Assembly (NCBI GenBank): GCA_019416265.1
Contig: DXXQ01000136.1
Coordinates: forward strand, 1 to 19,328
Reading direction: 5' to 3'
Length of the DNA: 19,328 nucleotides
Origin: Clostridiales bacterium
Lineage (GTDB): Bacteria; Bacillota; Clostridia; Lachnospirales; Lachnospiraceae
Shown here: positions 8,220 to 15,421 of the stretch, in pieces
Layout of the letters: each line of letters begins with the position of its first letter
Numbering within the stretch: position 1 is the first letter of the stretch
The notes under the pieces: generated by a model
Databases searched by the model: none
The model's input: only the letters and a program-made list of their open reading frames with translations
What the model was told of the DNA's origin: nothing
Program-made: the position numbers and the translations under genes

Positions 8220-8792
8220 TCACAATCTCTTAATAACTCTCGCCGGGTTTCCGGCGATCACACAGTTATCCTCAAACTTACCACATACCACTGCACCGGC
8301 ACCGACCACACAGCCATCACCAAGCACTGTGCCCTTCAGTATTATCGAATTGCACCCGATGAAACAGTTCTTGCCAATTTTGATTTCTCGGCTCGGCACC
8401 AGATCACTGTCACCGCCGTTTTCATCTCGCAGGAGCTTGTTTCTCGCCTCTGCCTCAATGGGATGGAAGTCATTGTCCAGAATCTTGCAGTTGCCTCCGA
8501 TGCAGGTGTTTTCACCAATCGTGATTTTCTTTCGAGCGTAAATTGTTGCTCCACTTATTCCCACGTTATCACCAATCTCAATCTCTGCCCCCGGAGCACG
8601 GGTTACGATGATAGTCCGACTGTAAAGACCAACCAGATTGCTGAGAAAGCTGCTCTTGATTGTGACATTCCCGCCAATCTTCAGCTTAGCACCGCCTTTG
8701 TTGAAGATGATTGGCACACCCTTCAGCAAGAGGTTCTTTCCATATTCAACTTTTGTCATCTTCATAACCAGCTTAAACCAGTTACTGTTCAT
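8220..8792 (-). CDS. LbH-type (hexapeptide) sugar O-acyltransferase
   Basis: The 190-residue product shows left-handed beta-helix repeats such as AEIEIGDNVGISGATIYARKKITIGENTCIGGNCKI, then a loop with the NDFHPIEAEAR histidine expected in the active site. It closes with IKIGKNCFIGCNSIILKGTVLGDGCVVGAGAVV and the family ending VIAGNPARVIKRL. It should transfer an acyl group, most likely acetyl, to a sugar of the repeat unit or to a nucleotide sugar. It differs from the CatB-like protein at 5687-6322 and is not its duplicate. A strong AAGGAGG stands eight bases before the ATG and overlaps the end of the upstream GT4 gene region. The acceptor is unknown. Confidence 0.86.
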   Translation of the reverse strand: MNSNWFKLVMKMTKVEYGKNLLLKGVPIIFNKGGAKLKIGGNVTIKSSFLSNLVGLYSRTIIVTRAPGAEIEIGDNVGISGATIYARKKITIGENTCIGGNCKILDNDFHPIEAEARNKLLRDENGGDSDLVPSREIKIGKNCFIGCNSIILKGTVLGDGCVVGAGAVVCGKFEDNCVIAGNPARVIKRL

Positions 8793-8806
8793 ACCTCTCG
8801 CCTCCT

Positions 8807-10072
8807 TTACAGCTTCAGAATCTCTTCTGCGTACTTTCTCACCGACACATTTCTGGTAAGATTCTTCTCCAAGTTCTCACGGCCTCTGACCCCCATTGCC
8901 TTCAACTCACCGTTTCCAGCATTCTCAATAAACCAGCGGATGTTCTCCTCCACCTTGTCATACTCACCCGGCGCACAGCAAAGACCACCGTGCGTATCTT
9001 CAATCAGGCAGCGAACCTCGGAGCCTGACTCCAGAACCCCTAAAATGGGCTTTGAAGCGGCCATTATGCCGTATGCTTTTGATGGGCAGCTCACGCCTTT
9101 GATGCCTTTTGCGTTTACGCACCAGTGAACATCACCGGCGTTCAAAGAGTAGATAAGGTCAGCCTTGTCCTGATACGGAATGAAAACCGCATTATCCATG
9201 TGATGCTCTTTTACATGGTTCTTCAGCTTATCCAGCACGGACCCCGCACCAACAAATGCGAATACGACCTCCCGGCCATCTGCTGTTTTCGTTCCAACCT
9301 TGATTTTCTCCACAACCTTAATCAGATTCTCAAGGTCGTAGTACAAACCAATGTTGCCTGAATACATGATGACAAACTTGCCATCCAGACCGTACTTCTT
9401 CTTGAAAGAAACGACTCTCTCATTACTCTCATCCAACGGATAAATCTCATTTTCATCGATCCAGTTGTTGATCATAACGGTCTTGGGAACTTTCTTACCC
9501 TTGAATCGTTTCTCCACTGTTTCCACCAGATCGCGGCCGACTGTGATAACAAGGTCGCTACGCCTGCAGCTGAACTTGTCAAACCACATCATGGCATCGG
9601 TGATGAACTTGCTCTTGGTGTAGCCAACGGCCAGCACCTGCTCCGGGTTGAAGTCCTGAATATTGTAAATGTACTTGGCGTGTTTCACCCATTTTCCCCA
9701 AACACCCAACAGGCCGCCAAGGATAGGCGGCTGGGAGATAGAGAACACATAGTCTTGCTTGCCGACCTTGAAAGTCGCTCCCATTGCTCCAAAGAAATAG
9801 GAAACAATATTCTTCACCCGGCTTTTCTTATTGGTCTTGCTGAACTCCGGCACCCGGATTCGCAGTACTTTCACGCCGTTGATTTCTTCTTCGTAATACT
9901 TCTGCGTCTTATATTTATCTTCAATGGTTCCAAGGTAGCTCGGAACCACACAAATTACCGTAATATCAAACTTATCCAGCATTCCCTCCGCTAACTCACG
10001 GAGGATCTGACCCGTGGATGCAGTATCAGGTATGTAATAATGCGCATAGATCAGCAATTTCTTTTTTGCCAT
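8807..10072 (-). CDS. WbuB-like GT4 glycosyltransferase
   Basis: The 421-residue product begins MAKKKLLIYAHYYIPDTASTGQILRELAEGM, the N-terminal pattern of WbuB/WcaI-like GT4 enzymes. VFSISQPPILGGLLG and YIYNIQDFNPEQVLAVG are characteristic of that group. The donor domain follows with FVIMYSGNIGLYYDLENLIKVVEKI and FAFVGAGS, then GVSCPSKAYGIMAASKPILGVLESGSE in place of a canonical EX7E. Members include N-acetylfucosamine transferases, but the donor here cannot be read off. The gene is clearly GC-richer than those near the left edge (31/60 at 9541-9600) and lies 40 bases after ugd, sharing that gene's composition, so the two may have arrived together. Confidence 0.87.
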   Translation of the reverse strand: MAKKKLLIYAHYYIPDTASTGQILRELAEGMLDKFDITVICVVPSYLGTIEDKYKTQKYYEEEINGVKVLRIRVPEFSKTNKKSRVKNIVSYFFGAMGATFKVGKQDYVFSISQPPILGGLLGVWGKWVKHAKYIYNIQDFNPEQVLAVGYTKSKFITDAMMWFDKFSCRRSDLVITVGRDLVETVEKRFKGKKVPKTVMINNWIDENEIYPLDESNERVVSFKKKYGLDGKFVIMYSGNIGLYYDLENLIKVVEKIKVGTKTADGREVVFAFVGAGSVLDKLKNHVKEHHMDNAVFIPYQDKADLIYSLNAGDVHWCVNAKGIKGVSCPSKAYGIMAASKPILGVLESGSEVRCLIEDTHGGLCCAPGEYDKVEENIRWFIENAGNGELKAMGVRGRENLEKNLTRNVSVRKYAEEILKL

Positions 10073-10112
10073 CCTGCATCTCCTCTCTGTGTATTTCCAC
10101 GTCCTTAGTCAC

Positions 10113-11363
10113 TTAGTCACGCTGGAAAATATCTCTGGTGTAAACCTTCTCTTTCACGTCATCCAGGCACTTATCGTAGCGGTTTGCAATGATGGCATGG
10201 CTCATTTCCTTGAACTTTGCCATATCGTTGACCACGGTGCTGCCGAAGAAAGTATCACCATCTTTCAGAGTCGGCTCATAAATAATGACTGTTGCACCCT
10301 TGGCCTTGATGCGCTTCATAACACCTTGGATAGAACTCTGACGGAAGTTGTCGGAATTGGACTTCATGGTCAGACGGTAAACGCCGATGGTCACAGACTT
10401 TTCCTGCTGTACGTTGTATTCGTTATCCTCATCATAGCCATAGTAGCCAGCCAGCTTCAGGACACGGTCAGCAATAAAGTCTTTTCTCGTCCGGTTGCTT
10501 TCCACGATTGCTTCGATCAGGTTTTCCGGCACATCGGCATAGTTTGCCAGAAGCTGCTTGGTGTCTTTCGGCAGGCAGTAGCCGCCGTAGCCAAAGGACG
10601 GGTTGTTGTAGTGACTACCAATACGCGGATCAAGGCAGACACCATCAATGATCTGCTGGGTGTTCAGGCCCTTGCTCTCTGCGTAGGTATCCAGTTCATT
10701 GAAGTAAGCAACGCGCAGAGCCAGATAGGTGTTGGCGAACAGCTTGACCGCTTCGGCCTCGGTAAAGCCCATGAACAGGGTATCAATGTTCTCCTTGATA
10801 GCACCTTCCTGCAGCAAACCAGCAAACTCATGAGCAGCTTCTACCAGACGCTCATCGTTCAGATCAGTACCAACGATGATACGGGAAGGATACAGATTAT
10901 CGTAAAGAGCCTTGGATTCACGCAGGAATTCCGGACTGAAGATGATGTTCTTGCTGTTGAACTTCTCACGCACAGAAGCAGTGTAGCCCACAGGAATGGT
11001 GGACTTGATGACCATGATGGCTTCCGGATTGTACTCCATGACCAGCTTGATCACAGCCTCGACAGCAGATGTGTCGAAGTGCTGCGTGTGGCTGTCGTAG
11101 TTCGTAGGAGCCGCAATAACAACAAAGTCCGCATCAGAGTATGCAGCCTTTGCATCCAGAGTTGCGGTCAGGTTCAATTCTTTTTCTGCGAGATACTTCT
11201 CGATATAGTCATCCTGAATCGGGGACTTACGGTTGTTGATCATTTCCACCTTCTCCGGGATAATATCCACAGCAGTCACCTGATGGTGCTGGCTGAGCAG
11301 TGTGGCAATCGACAAACCAACATAGCCGGTACCGGCAACCGCAATTTTATAGTCCTTTTTCAT
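10113..11363 (-). CDS. ugd: UDP-glucose 6-dehydrogenase, complete copy
   Basis: The 416-residue product converts UDP-glucose to UDP-glucuronate with two NAD+. Residues 8-20 contain the NAD-binding GTGYVGLS, the middle contains FSPEFLRES, and GYGGYCLPKDTKQL near residue 263 holds the catalytic cysteine. The C-terminal UDP-binding domain includes SDNFRQSSIQGVMKRIKAKGATVIIYEP. Length matches the family. An AGGAGG at 11374-11379 stands ten bases before the ATG. It is preceded by a long non-coding, repeat-rich stretch rather than by a close upstream gene. A truncated relative lies at 12007-12300; 78 of the first 88 residues agree, but the DNA has different synonymous codons and this copy is richer in G+C, so it is not a recent duplicate of its neighbour. 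Confidence 0.96.
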   Translation of the reverse strand: MKKDYKIAVAGTGYVGLSIATLLSQHHQVTAVDIIPEKVEMINNRKSPIQDDYIEKYLAEKELNLTATLDAKAAYSDADFVVIAAPTNYDSHTQHFDTSAVEAVIKLVMEYNPEAIMVIKSTIPVGYTASVREKFNSKNIIFSPEFLRESKALYDNLYPSRIIVGTDLNDERLVEAAHEFAGLLQEGAIKENIDTLFMGFTEAEAVKLFANTYLALRVAYFNELDTYAESKGLNTQQIIDGVCLDPRIGSHYNNPSFGYGGYCLPKDTKQLLANYADVPENLIEAIVESNRTRKDFIADRVLKLAGYYGYDEDNEYNVQQEKSVTIGVYRLTMKSNSDNFRQSSIQGVMKRIKAKGATVIIYEPTLKDGDTFFGSTVVNDMAKFKEMSHAIIANRYDKCLDDVKEKVYTRDIFQRD

Positions 11364-11403
11364 AATCCTATATCCTCCTGAAATTCATCTTACTTATATG
11401 TAA

Positions 11404-11418
11404 GGCTCATATTGAGCC
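11404..11418 (-). promoter_or_regulatory. Short inverted repeat in the ugd leader
   Basis: GGCTCA and TGAGCC form a perfect six-base stem with a three-base loop, about 40 bases upstream of the ugd ATG. No T run follows, so it is not a terminator. A TTGATT at 11419-11424 could be a -35 box, but the spacing to any -10-like element (ACATAT or TATAAG) is poor. Two other perfect inverted repeats lie just upstream: 11448-11462 (CATCC/GGATG) and 11471-11498 (CACTGT/ACAGTG). They could form RNA hairpins in the leader or be protein-binding sites. Function is not shown by the sequence. Confidence 0.3.
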
Positions 11419-11589
11419 AATCAATTTATATAAAACATTGTGTTTATCATCCATATCGGATGAACTATCGCACTGTAGTTATCCTTTTTTTCACAGTGGG
11501 TATCTTCCGCAGCCGTATTTCAATCCGTTCTTTCGACCACCACTGAATCTTTTATGTAGACCTGTCACAGACCACTCACCTATTTTCCT

Positions 11590-11612
11590 CAACTGAAACT
11601 TTATGGTAGACA
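11590..11612 (-). repeat. Internal copy of the 23-bp terminus
   Basis: It matches 20 of 23 positions of the terminus at 12015-12037, in the same orientation. The shared core reads TGTCTACC, then AAA, then TTTCAGTTG on the minus strand. A weaker copy lies 50 bases further on at 11541-11562. Confidence 0.75.
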
Positions 11613-11793
11613 CCTTCATACCAGCTCACCACCAAAGTGTTAGGTCTTATTGTCATAACTCGCAGTCGCACTTCTCCATTTTTCAAAGTGCTGACCTTTA
11701 TTGTCATAACCCGTACACAAACTCACTTTGTTAAAACTGTACAAGTTCATTTCTTCCTCTTGTTGCAACATGAACAATCATCTACCCATCACT

Positions 11794-11953
11794 ACCTCTA
11801 ATTCCCCAGAAAAATGCAGTTATCATGTCCACTTACTGTCTGCAATAAACTTTTCCAGAAAAATAGATTTTGGGCTTTTCAACACTTTCAACCTCCACCT
11901 CTAATTCTTCGGAAAAATGAAGGTATCATCACCAACTCTTGCTCTGCAATAAA
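11794..11953. repeat. Pair of degenerate 56-57 bp direct repeats
   Basis: Copies at 11794-11849 and 11897-11953 share ACCTCTAATTC, GAAAAATG, TATCAT and TGCAATAAA in the same order and spacing. A partial third match (CCAGAAAAAT) lies between them at about 11855, so the true period may be about 51 bases. Neither copy encodes anything I recognise. Confidence 0.7.
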
Positions 11954-12006
11954 ACAGGCTCGCAGTAGGGGGATTTTGCATGAGTTTTATACGCCACCGT
12001 AGACCA

Positions 12007-12300
12007 TCAAGCCACAACTGAAAGTTTGAGGTAGACATTGGTAGGAGCCGCAATTACAACAAAATCTGCATCACTATACGCTGCTTTTGCATCCAATGTT
12101 GCGGTCAAATTCAAGTCTTTTTCTAACAGATATTTTTCGATATAGTCATCTTGAATCGGGGACTTATGGTTGTTAATCAAATCCACTTTCTCTGTAATAA
12201 TATCTACGGCTGTAACCTTATGATGCTGTGCCAGTAATGTTGCAATACTTAATCCAACATATCCTGTTCCTGCCACCGCTATATTATATTGTTTTTTCAT
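12007..12300 (-). pseudogene. ugd: UDP-glucose 6-dehydrogenase, truncated after 88 codons
   Basis: The ATG at 12300 has AAGGAG nine bases upstream and lies 30 bases after fkp, so this was once a normally placed operon gene. Residues 1-88 carry the NAD-binding GTGYVGLS and run to FVVIAAPTN, where homology to the intact enzyme stops. Nine unrelated residues (VYLKLSVVA) from the inserted repeat sequence follow, then a stop. About 330 residues are missing, including the catalytic cysteine and the UDP-sugar domain, so it cannot be active. The 88-residue part agrees at 78 positions with the intact copy downstream but is AT-richer. I infer it is the resident gene and that the intact copy came from elsewhere. 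The missing 3' part is not found in the window. Confidence 0.9.
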
Positions 12301-12330
12301 TTAAACATTCTCCTTTGCCCCAATACCACA

Positions 12331-15300
12331 TTACTCCCAAATAAACTCACTTTCCCAAACATCCACCCCAGAATCCTGAAACACATTCCTCAACCTGCTC
12401 CTCAATCGTTCCTTCGTAACTCCTTTTTTCAGAATCACCTGAAGGAATCCGCCACCACCAGCTCCGGCAATGAACTTTCCGTCAATAAGGTCTTCACAGG
12501 ATTCAAAGATCTGATCAATACAGGTATTTGATGTTCCTGCATCCAGTTTCTTAGACACTTCCCAGTGTCGGTTCAAGAGCTTAGCAAATTCGTCAATCCT
12601 TCCCTGCTCCAATTCATATGCCATAAGAACTGCCAGATGTTTCATCTCTTCAAGGGCTTCAACAGATTCCGGACGACCGCCAATGTATCCGCCTACTACA
12701 TATCTCAAGAGATTTCGTGCCAGTCTTCTCTGTCCGGTGTAAATTAAAACAAATCTTTCCTGCAGCTCCTTTTTTGTCTCTTCGTCAAGATTCAGATAAG
12801 TTACCTGAATATTCTGTTTTAATCCGGGTTTGGTAGTGATATATTTAATTCCAGGTGTCAGACCGCCTACCTGATCCTGCCAGCCACCGCCGGTACTCAT
12901 GATCTGCTCCAGATTCAAGACTCTCTCGTATAACTTGTCCTCTGTCCAGTTCTGCCCCATGAACTCTCCTATGGCTTTCACTGCTGCACCAGCAAGGATA
13001 CTGCTGGTTCCAAGTCCGGAGCCTTTCGGTACATTACATACCCGTGTAGAAAGATAAATTCCACCGCCAAGCTTTTTGAGAATTTCCTGCAAGTCTGCAC
13101 AGCCAGTCACAGGAACAATGCCACAGGCAATCAGTGCTGATTTATGCAGTGCAAAGGAATCATATGGATTATGACAATCCTGAATTTCTTCTACCGTATG
13201 TATCGTTCCATGTGCATGGAAATCCAAACTTGCAAACTCAATATGAAGCTCATCCAGACGTCGGATTTCAACCTCAATCTGCTTTTCACCTTTCAATAGA
13301 ATTGCAGCATTAAGGACAACACCGCCCTTTTCATTGCAGTATGGTGGTGTATCTGTCCAGCCGCCACCCCAGTTTACACGTACCGGAAGGTCTACTTTTA
13401 CCTGTTTTTTCGCAATATGATAATCTTCTATATTAACAGGGTCTGCACTTGCACAGATTTCTTCCTGGATTGTCTCGAAACAGCGTTTCTCAATTTCATC
13501 ATAACTTAACCCCTGATAAACCGCCGACTGGCATTCCATAGAACGGGATACAGCATATAAAATACGGATTTTTTGATAGAAATCCATTCCTTCCATTTTT
13601 TCCATCAGGATTTCAAACTGACGCTCATTGATTTCGTGGTCTCCAAATATTTTAAGTGCAGGTATATAGTGTTCTCCCTCAAACAGACAATCCATGAATT
13701 TTTCTACCAGAATCTGATTTTTTAACTCATTTTCCCATTTGATGAAACCTGTGGTATCACCTAAAAGGAAGGATTCCTGCAGGCTATATCTTCTTGCTTC
13801 TTTCCATTCCCGAATCTCTTCTGCTGTTGCCTGTCCCATCAATATATGAACAAGAGTCATAGATGCAAGGAGCCCTTCTTCCTGTGTAGCTTTTACAGGA
13901 TATAAACGGGCATTCCACAGATAATGTTCCTCCTTATCCCAGAGATCTTCTGGAACTATTCCGGCTTTTTCAATGAATTCAGCTAAATCACCTGTCAAAA
14001 ATGAACCTTTATCTTCTAATGAATTCTTCGGATTATCATATACACCATAGATACGAACAATATAACCATTTGTATCCCGAAGCTGCACTGCATGGATGAC
14101 AGTATCCTCCGGGACTTCTCCATCCTTCAGATAAAGATTGCTGATCACGGCCCCTTTATGAATCACACTGTTTCCTCTAAGCATACTGTTTTCGATATAG
14201 CAGTTCTCTTCCACTGTTACTTTTTCATCTAAAAGGGCATTATGGAGTGCATAGGTTTCACTTTCACGGTTGGAAGAAACCATAGATTTCCAGCCCAGGA
14301 ATTCATAGTCTGAAATCTCCTGTGTAAGCAGAGAACGAAGCTCTCTTGTTGTTCCAAAATGGATAAACTCTGCCGGAGACAGACAGATCAATTTCATTGG
14401 AAATTCATGAAGTACTTCCCAGATTTTTCTTCTACACTCAATCAGTTCCTCGCAAAAACTTCCTTCCGGCTGCTCCTTATAGAATTTTTCCAATGTAGAA
14501 TCCTTAGCAAGTGGATATAGGAAATCTCCATAAAAGCTGATTCTTGATCTTTCATTTACAAACTGAGCATATTTTTCTTCCTGAATTTCTCCATCTTCTG
14601 AAATTAAAGAAAACAATGCTTCCAGCATCTCTGCACTGCACAGAACAGCGCCTGTATCCAAGTCTACATTTCCTTCTGCGTTAACAGCACCCATCTCTGT
14701 AAGAGTCTCTACGGTTTGTTTATGGAGAAATTTCTGTACACAGTCTGTTCCATCGTTCAAGAAAACGCCGTGGTCTTTTCCTATTTCTACCGGAGACTTC
14801 ATGGATATGGCCGCTGCTCCCTCAAAGGATGCATCAATTTGAAGAGGATTGAAAAGTAATAATACATCTCCTGATAAGATCAACATACCTTCCTTAAATC
14901 TGGATGGTACACCAGACATTCCAATCAAAAACTCATCAAATAAGGTAGATGGTCTTCCGTCTGGTAACTCTCTGGGTACCGGAGCAAATAATTTTCCACC
15001 CACAGAATATTGCGGTACCCTCTTACTATCACCACCGGAGTGGATGACTAACACTCTTTTATTATGAAAATCTCCATGAAAATTTTCCTGTTCAGACAAT
15101 ACACGAAGCACCTGAAGCGTAGCGCCACCAGAGCCAATCCTTTTTCCTTCAGGATCAGGAATTACGAGAAATCTCGTATTTTTAGGAAGTACATTTTTTT
15201 CTTTTCTCCATTCTATCTGTTTATAGAATGATTCTGCCTGCGCTTCATTAGATGCCGTAAGAACAATATAATCCCACTGAGTATAGCTAGTTTTACGGAT

Positions 15301-15384
15301 GCTTCTTTGATAATCTTCCCATGCATCTAGATAGCTTTGTTGCAAAAATAAGTTTTTTAGTCTTCTGTATTGAATTATATTCAT
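12331..15384 (-). CDS. fkp: Bifunctional L-fucokinase / fucose-1-phosphate guanylyltransferase
   Basis: The 1017-residue product makes GDP-L-fucose from free L-fucose: the C-terminal kinase makes fucose-1-phosphate and the N-terminal domain couples it to GTP. The N-terminal pyrophosphorylase domain (about residues 20-500) has FLVIPDPEGKRIGSGGATLQVL near residue 70 and a beta-helix-like region (ENCYIENSMLRGNSVIHKGAVISNLYLKDG) near 400. The C-terminal GHMP kinase domain (about 655-1017) has VNWGGGWTDTPPYCNEKGGVV near 663, the ATP loop PKGSGLGTSS near 783 and GAGGGGFLQVI near 968. The architecture and size fit the Fkp family known from Bacteroides. The ATG has AAGGAG six bases before it, 37 bases after the transferase gene. 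Another sugar kinase/guanylyltransferase specificity is possible but less likely. Confidence 0.85.
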   Translation of the reverse strand: MNIIQYRRLKNLFLQQSYLDAWEDYQRSIRKTSYTQWDYIVLTASNEAQAESFYKQIEWRKEKNVLPKNTRFLVIPDPEGKRIGSGGATLQVLRVLSEQENFHGDFHNKRVLVIHSGGDSKRVPQYSVGGKLFAPVPRELPDGRPSTLFDEFLIGMSGVPSRFKEGMLILSGDVLLLFNPLQIDASFEGAAAISMKSPVEIGKDHGVFLNDGTDCVQKFLHKQTVETLTEMGAVNAEGNVDLDTGAVLCSAEMLEALFSLISEDGEIQEEKYAQFVNERSRISFYGDFLYPLAKDSTLEKFYKEQPEGSFCEELIECRRKIWEVLHEFPMKLICLSPAEFIHFGTTRELRSLLTQEISDYEFLGWKSMVSSNRESETYALHNALLDEKVTVEENCYIENSMLRGNSVIHKGAVISNLYLKDGEVPEDTVIHAVQLRDTNGYIVRIYGVYDNPKNSLEDKGSFLTGDLAEFIEKAGIVPEDLWDKEEHYLWNARLYPVKATQEEGLLASMTLVHILMGQATAEEIREWKEARRYSLQESFLLGDTTGFIKWENELKNQILVEKFMDCLFEGEHYIPALKIFGDHEINERQFEILMEKMEGMDFYQKIRILYAVSRSMECQSAVYQGLSYDEIEKRCFETIQEEICASADPVNIEDYHIAKKQVKVDLPVRVNWGGGWTDTPPYCNEKGGVVLNAAILLKGEKQIEVEIRRLDELHIEFASLDFHAHGTIHTVEEIQDCHNPYDSFALHKSALIACGIVPVTGCADLQEILKKLGGGIYLSTRVCNVPKGSGLGTSSILAGAAVKAIGEFMGQNWTEDKLYERVLNLEQIMSTGGGWQDQVGGLTPGIKYITTKPGLKQNIQVTYLNLDEETKKELQERFVLIYTGQRRLARNLLRYVVGGYIGGRPESVEALEEMKHLAVLMAYELEQGRIDEFAKLLNRHWEVSKKLDAGTSNTCIDQIFESCEDLIDGKFIAGAGGGGFLQVILKKGVTKERLRSRLRNVFQDSGVDVWESEFIWE

Positions 15385-15421
15385 TATGTACTCCTTTTTC
15401 TTTCCCCTTCAAATACTTCAC

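Larger units (their letters stand above)
11364..12006. other. Non-coding, repeat-rich stretch between the two ugd copies
   Basis: I see no credible gene here. On the minus strand every frame is interrupted; the plus strand has only a 62-codon ORF without a ribosome site. The part 11364-11500 holds the ugd leader with three small inverted repeats. The part 11540-12037 holds several families of degenerate direct repeats at roughly 50-base steps, a 10-base palindrome TGTTGCAACA at 11761-11770, and a TGT-type terminus at the break in the first ugd copy. I see no intrinsic terminator, so read-through from the upstream fkp transcript is possible. Confidence 0.75.
11541..12037 (-). mobile_element. 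Probable transposon-end remnant with repeated sites
   Basis: Read on the minus strand, 12037-12015 starts TGTCTACC and continues to TTTCAGTTG. The segment 11612-11590 is the same 23-mer with 20 identical positions, in the same orientation, and 11562-11541 is a weaker copy. Another related pair lies at 11713-11698 and 11662-11647 (15 of 16 bases alike, 51 bases apart, core TATGACAATAA). A further pair of 56-57 bases at 11794-11849 and 11897-11953 is about 103 bases apart. The 12037 terminus coincides with the point where the truncated ugd loses homology. Terminal, same-orientation, repeated sites are a feature of TnsB/TniA-type transposon ends. No transposase is left, so this is a remnant at most and the family is not settled. 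Confidence 0.45.

Noticed and set aside
8088..9128. A 346-codon plus-strand ORF
   Set aside because: It crosses three well-supported minus-strand genes and their gaps, with low-complexity sequence and no domain.
10089..11381. A 430-codon plus-strand ORF opposite ugd
   Set aside because: It mirrors the minus-strand UDP-glucose dehydrogenase, which has all its motifs. The plus-strand product has no recognisable domain and no ribosome site, and GC-rich coding DNA often leaves the opposite frame open.
11396..11424. Sigma-A promoter for the intact ugd
   Set aside because: TTGATT is an acceptable -35, but no good -10 lies at 16-18 bases and an inverted repeat fills the spacer, so I do not call it a promoter.
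11541..11960. CRISPR array
   Set aside because: Spacing near 50 bases was suggestive, but the repeats are degenerate, differ between families, and show no alternation of an identical repeat with unique spacers. No cas gene is present.
11814..12002. A 62-codon plus-strand ORF in the repeat stretch
   Set aside because: It has no ribosome site, spans both copies of the degenerate 56-57 bp repeat, and has no recognisable fold.
11364..12006. Remaining 3' part of the truncated ugd on the far side of the insertion
   Set aside because: I translated the minus strand and found no matching segment. The stretch leads directly into the leader of the second ugd copy, so a simple insertion does not explain the layout.
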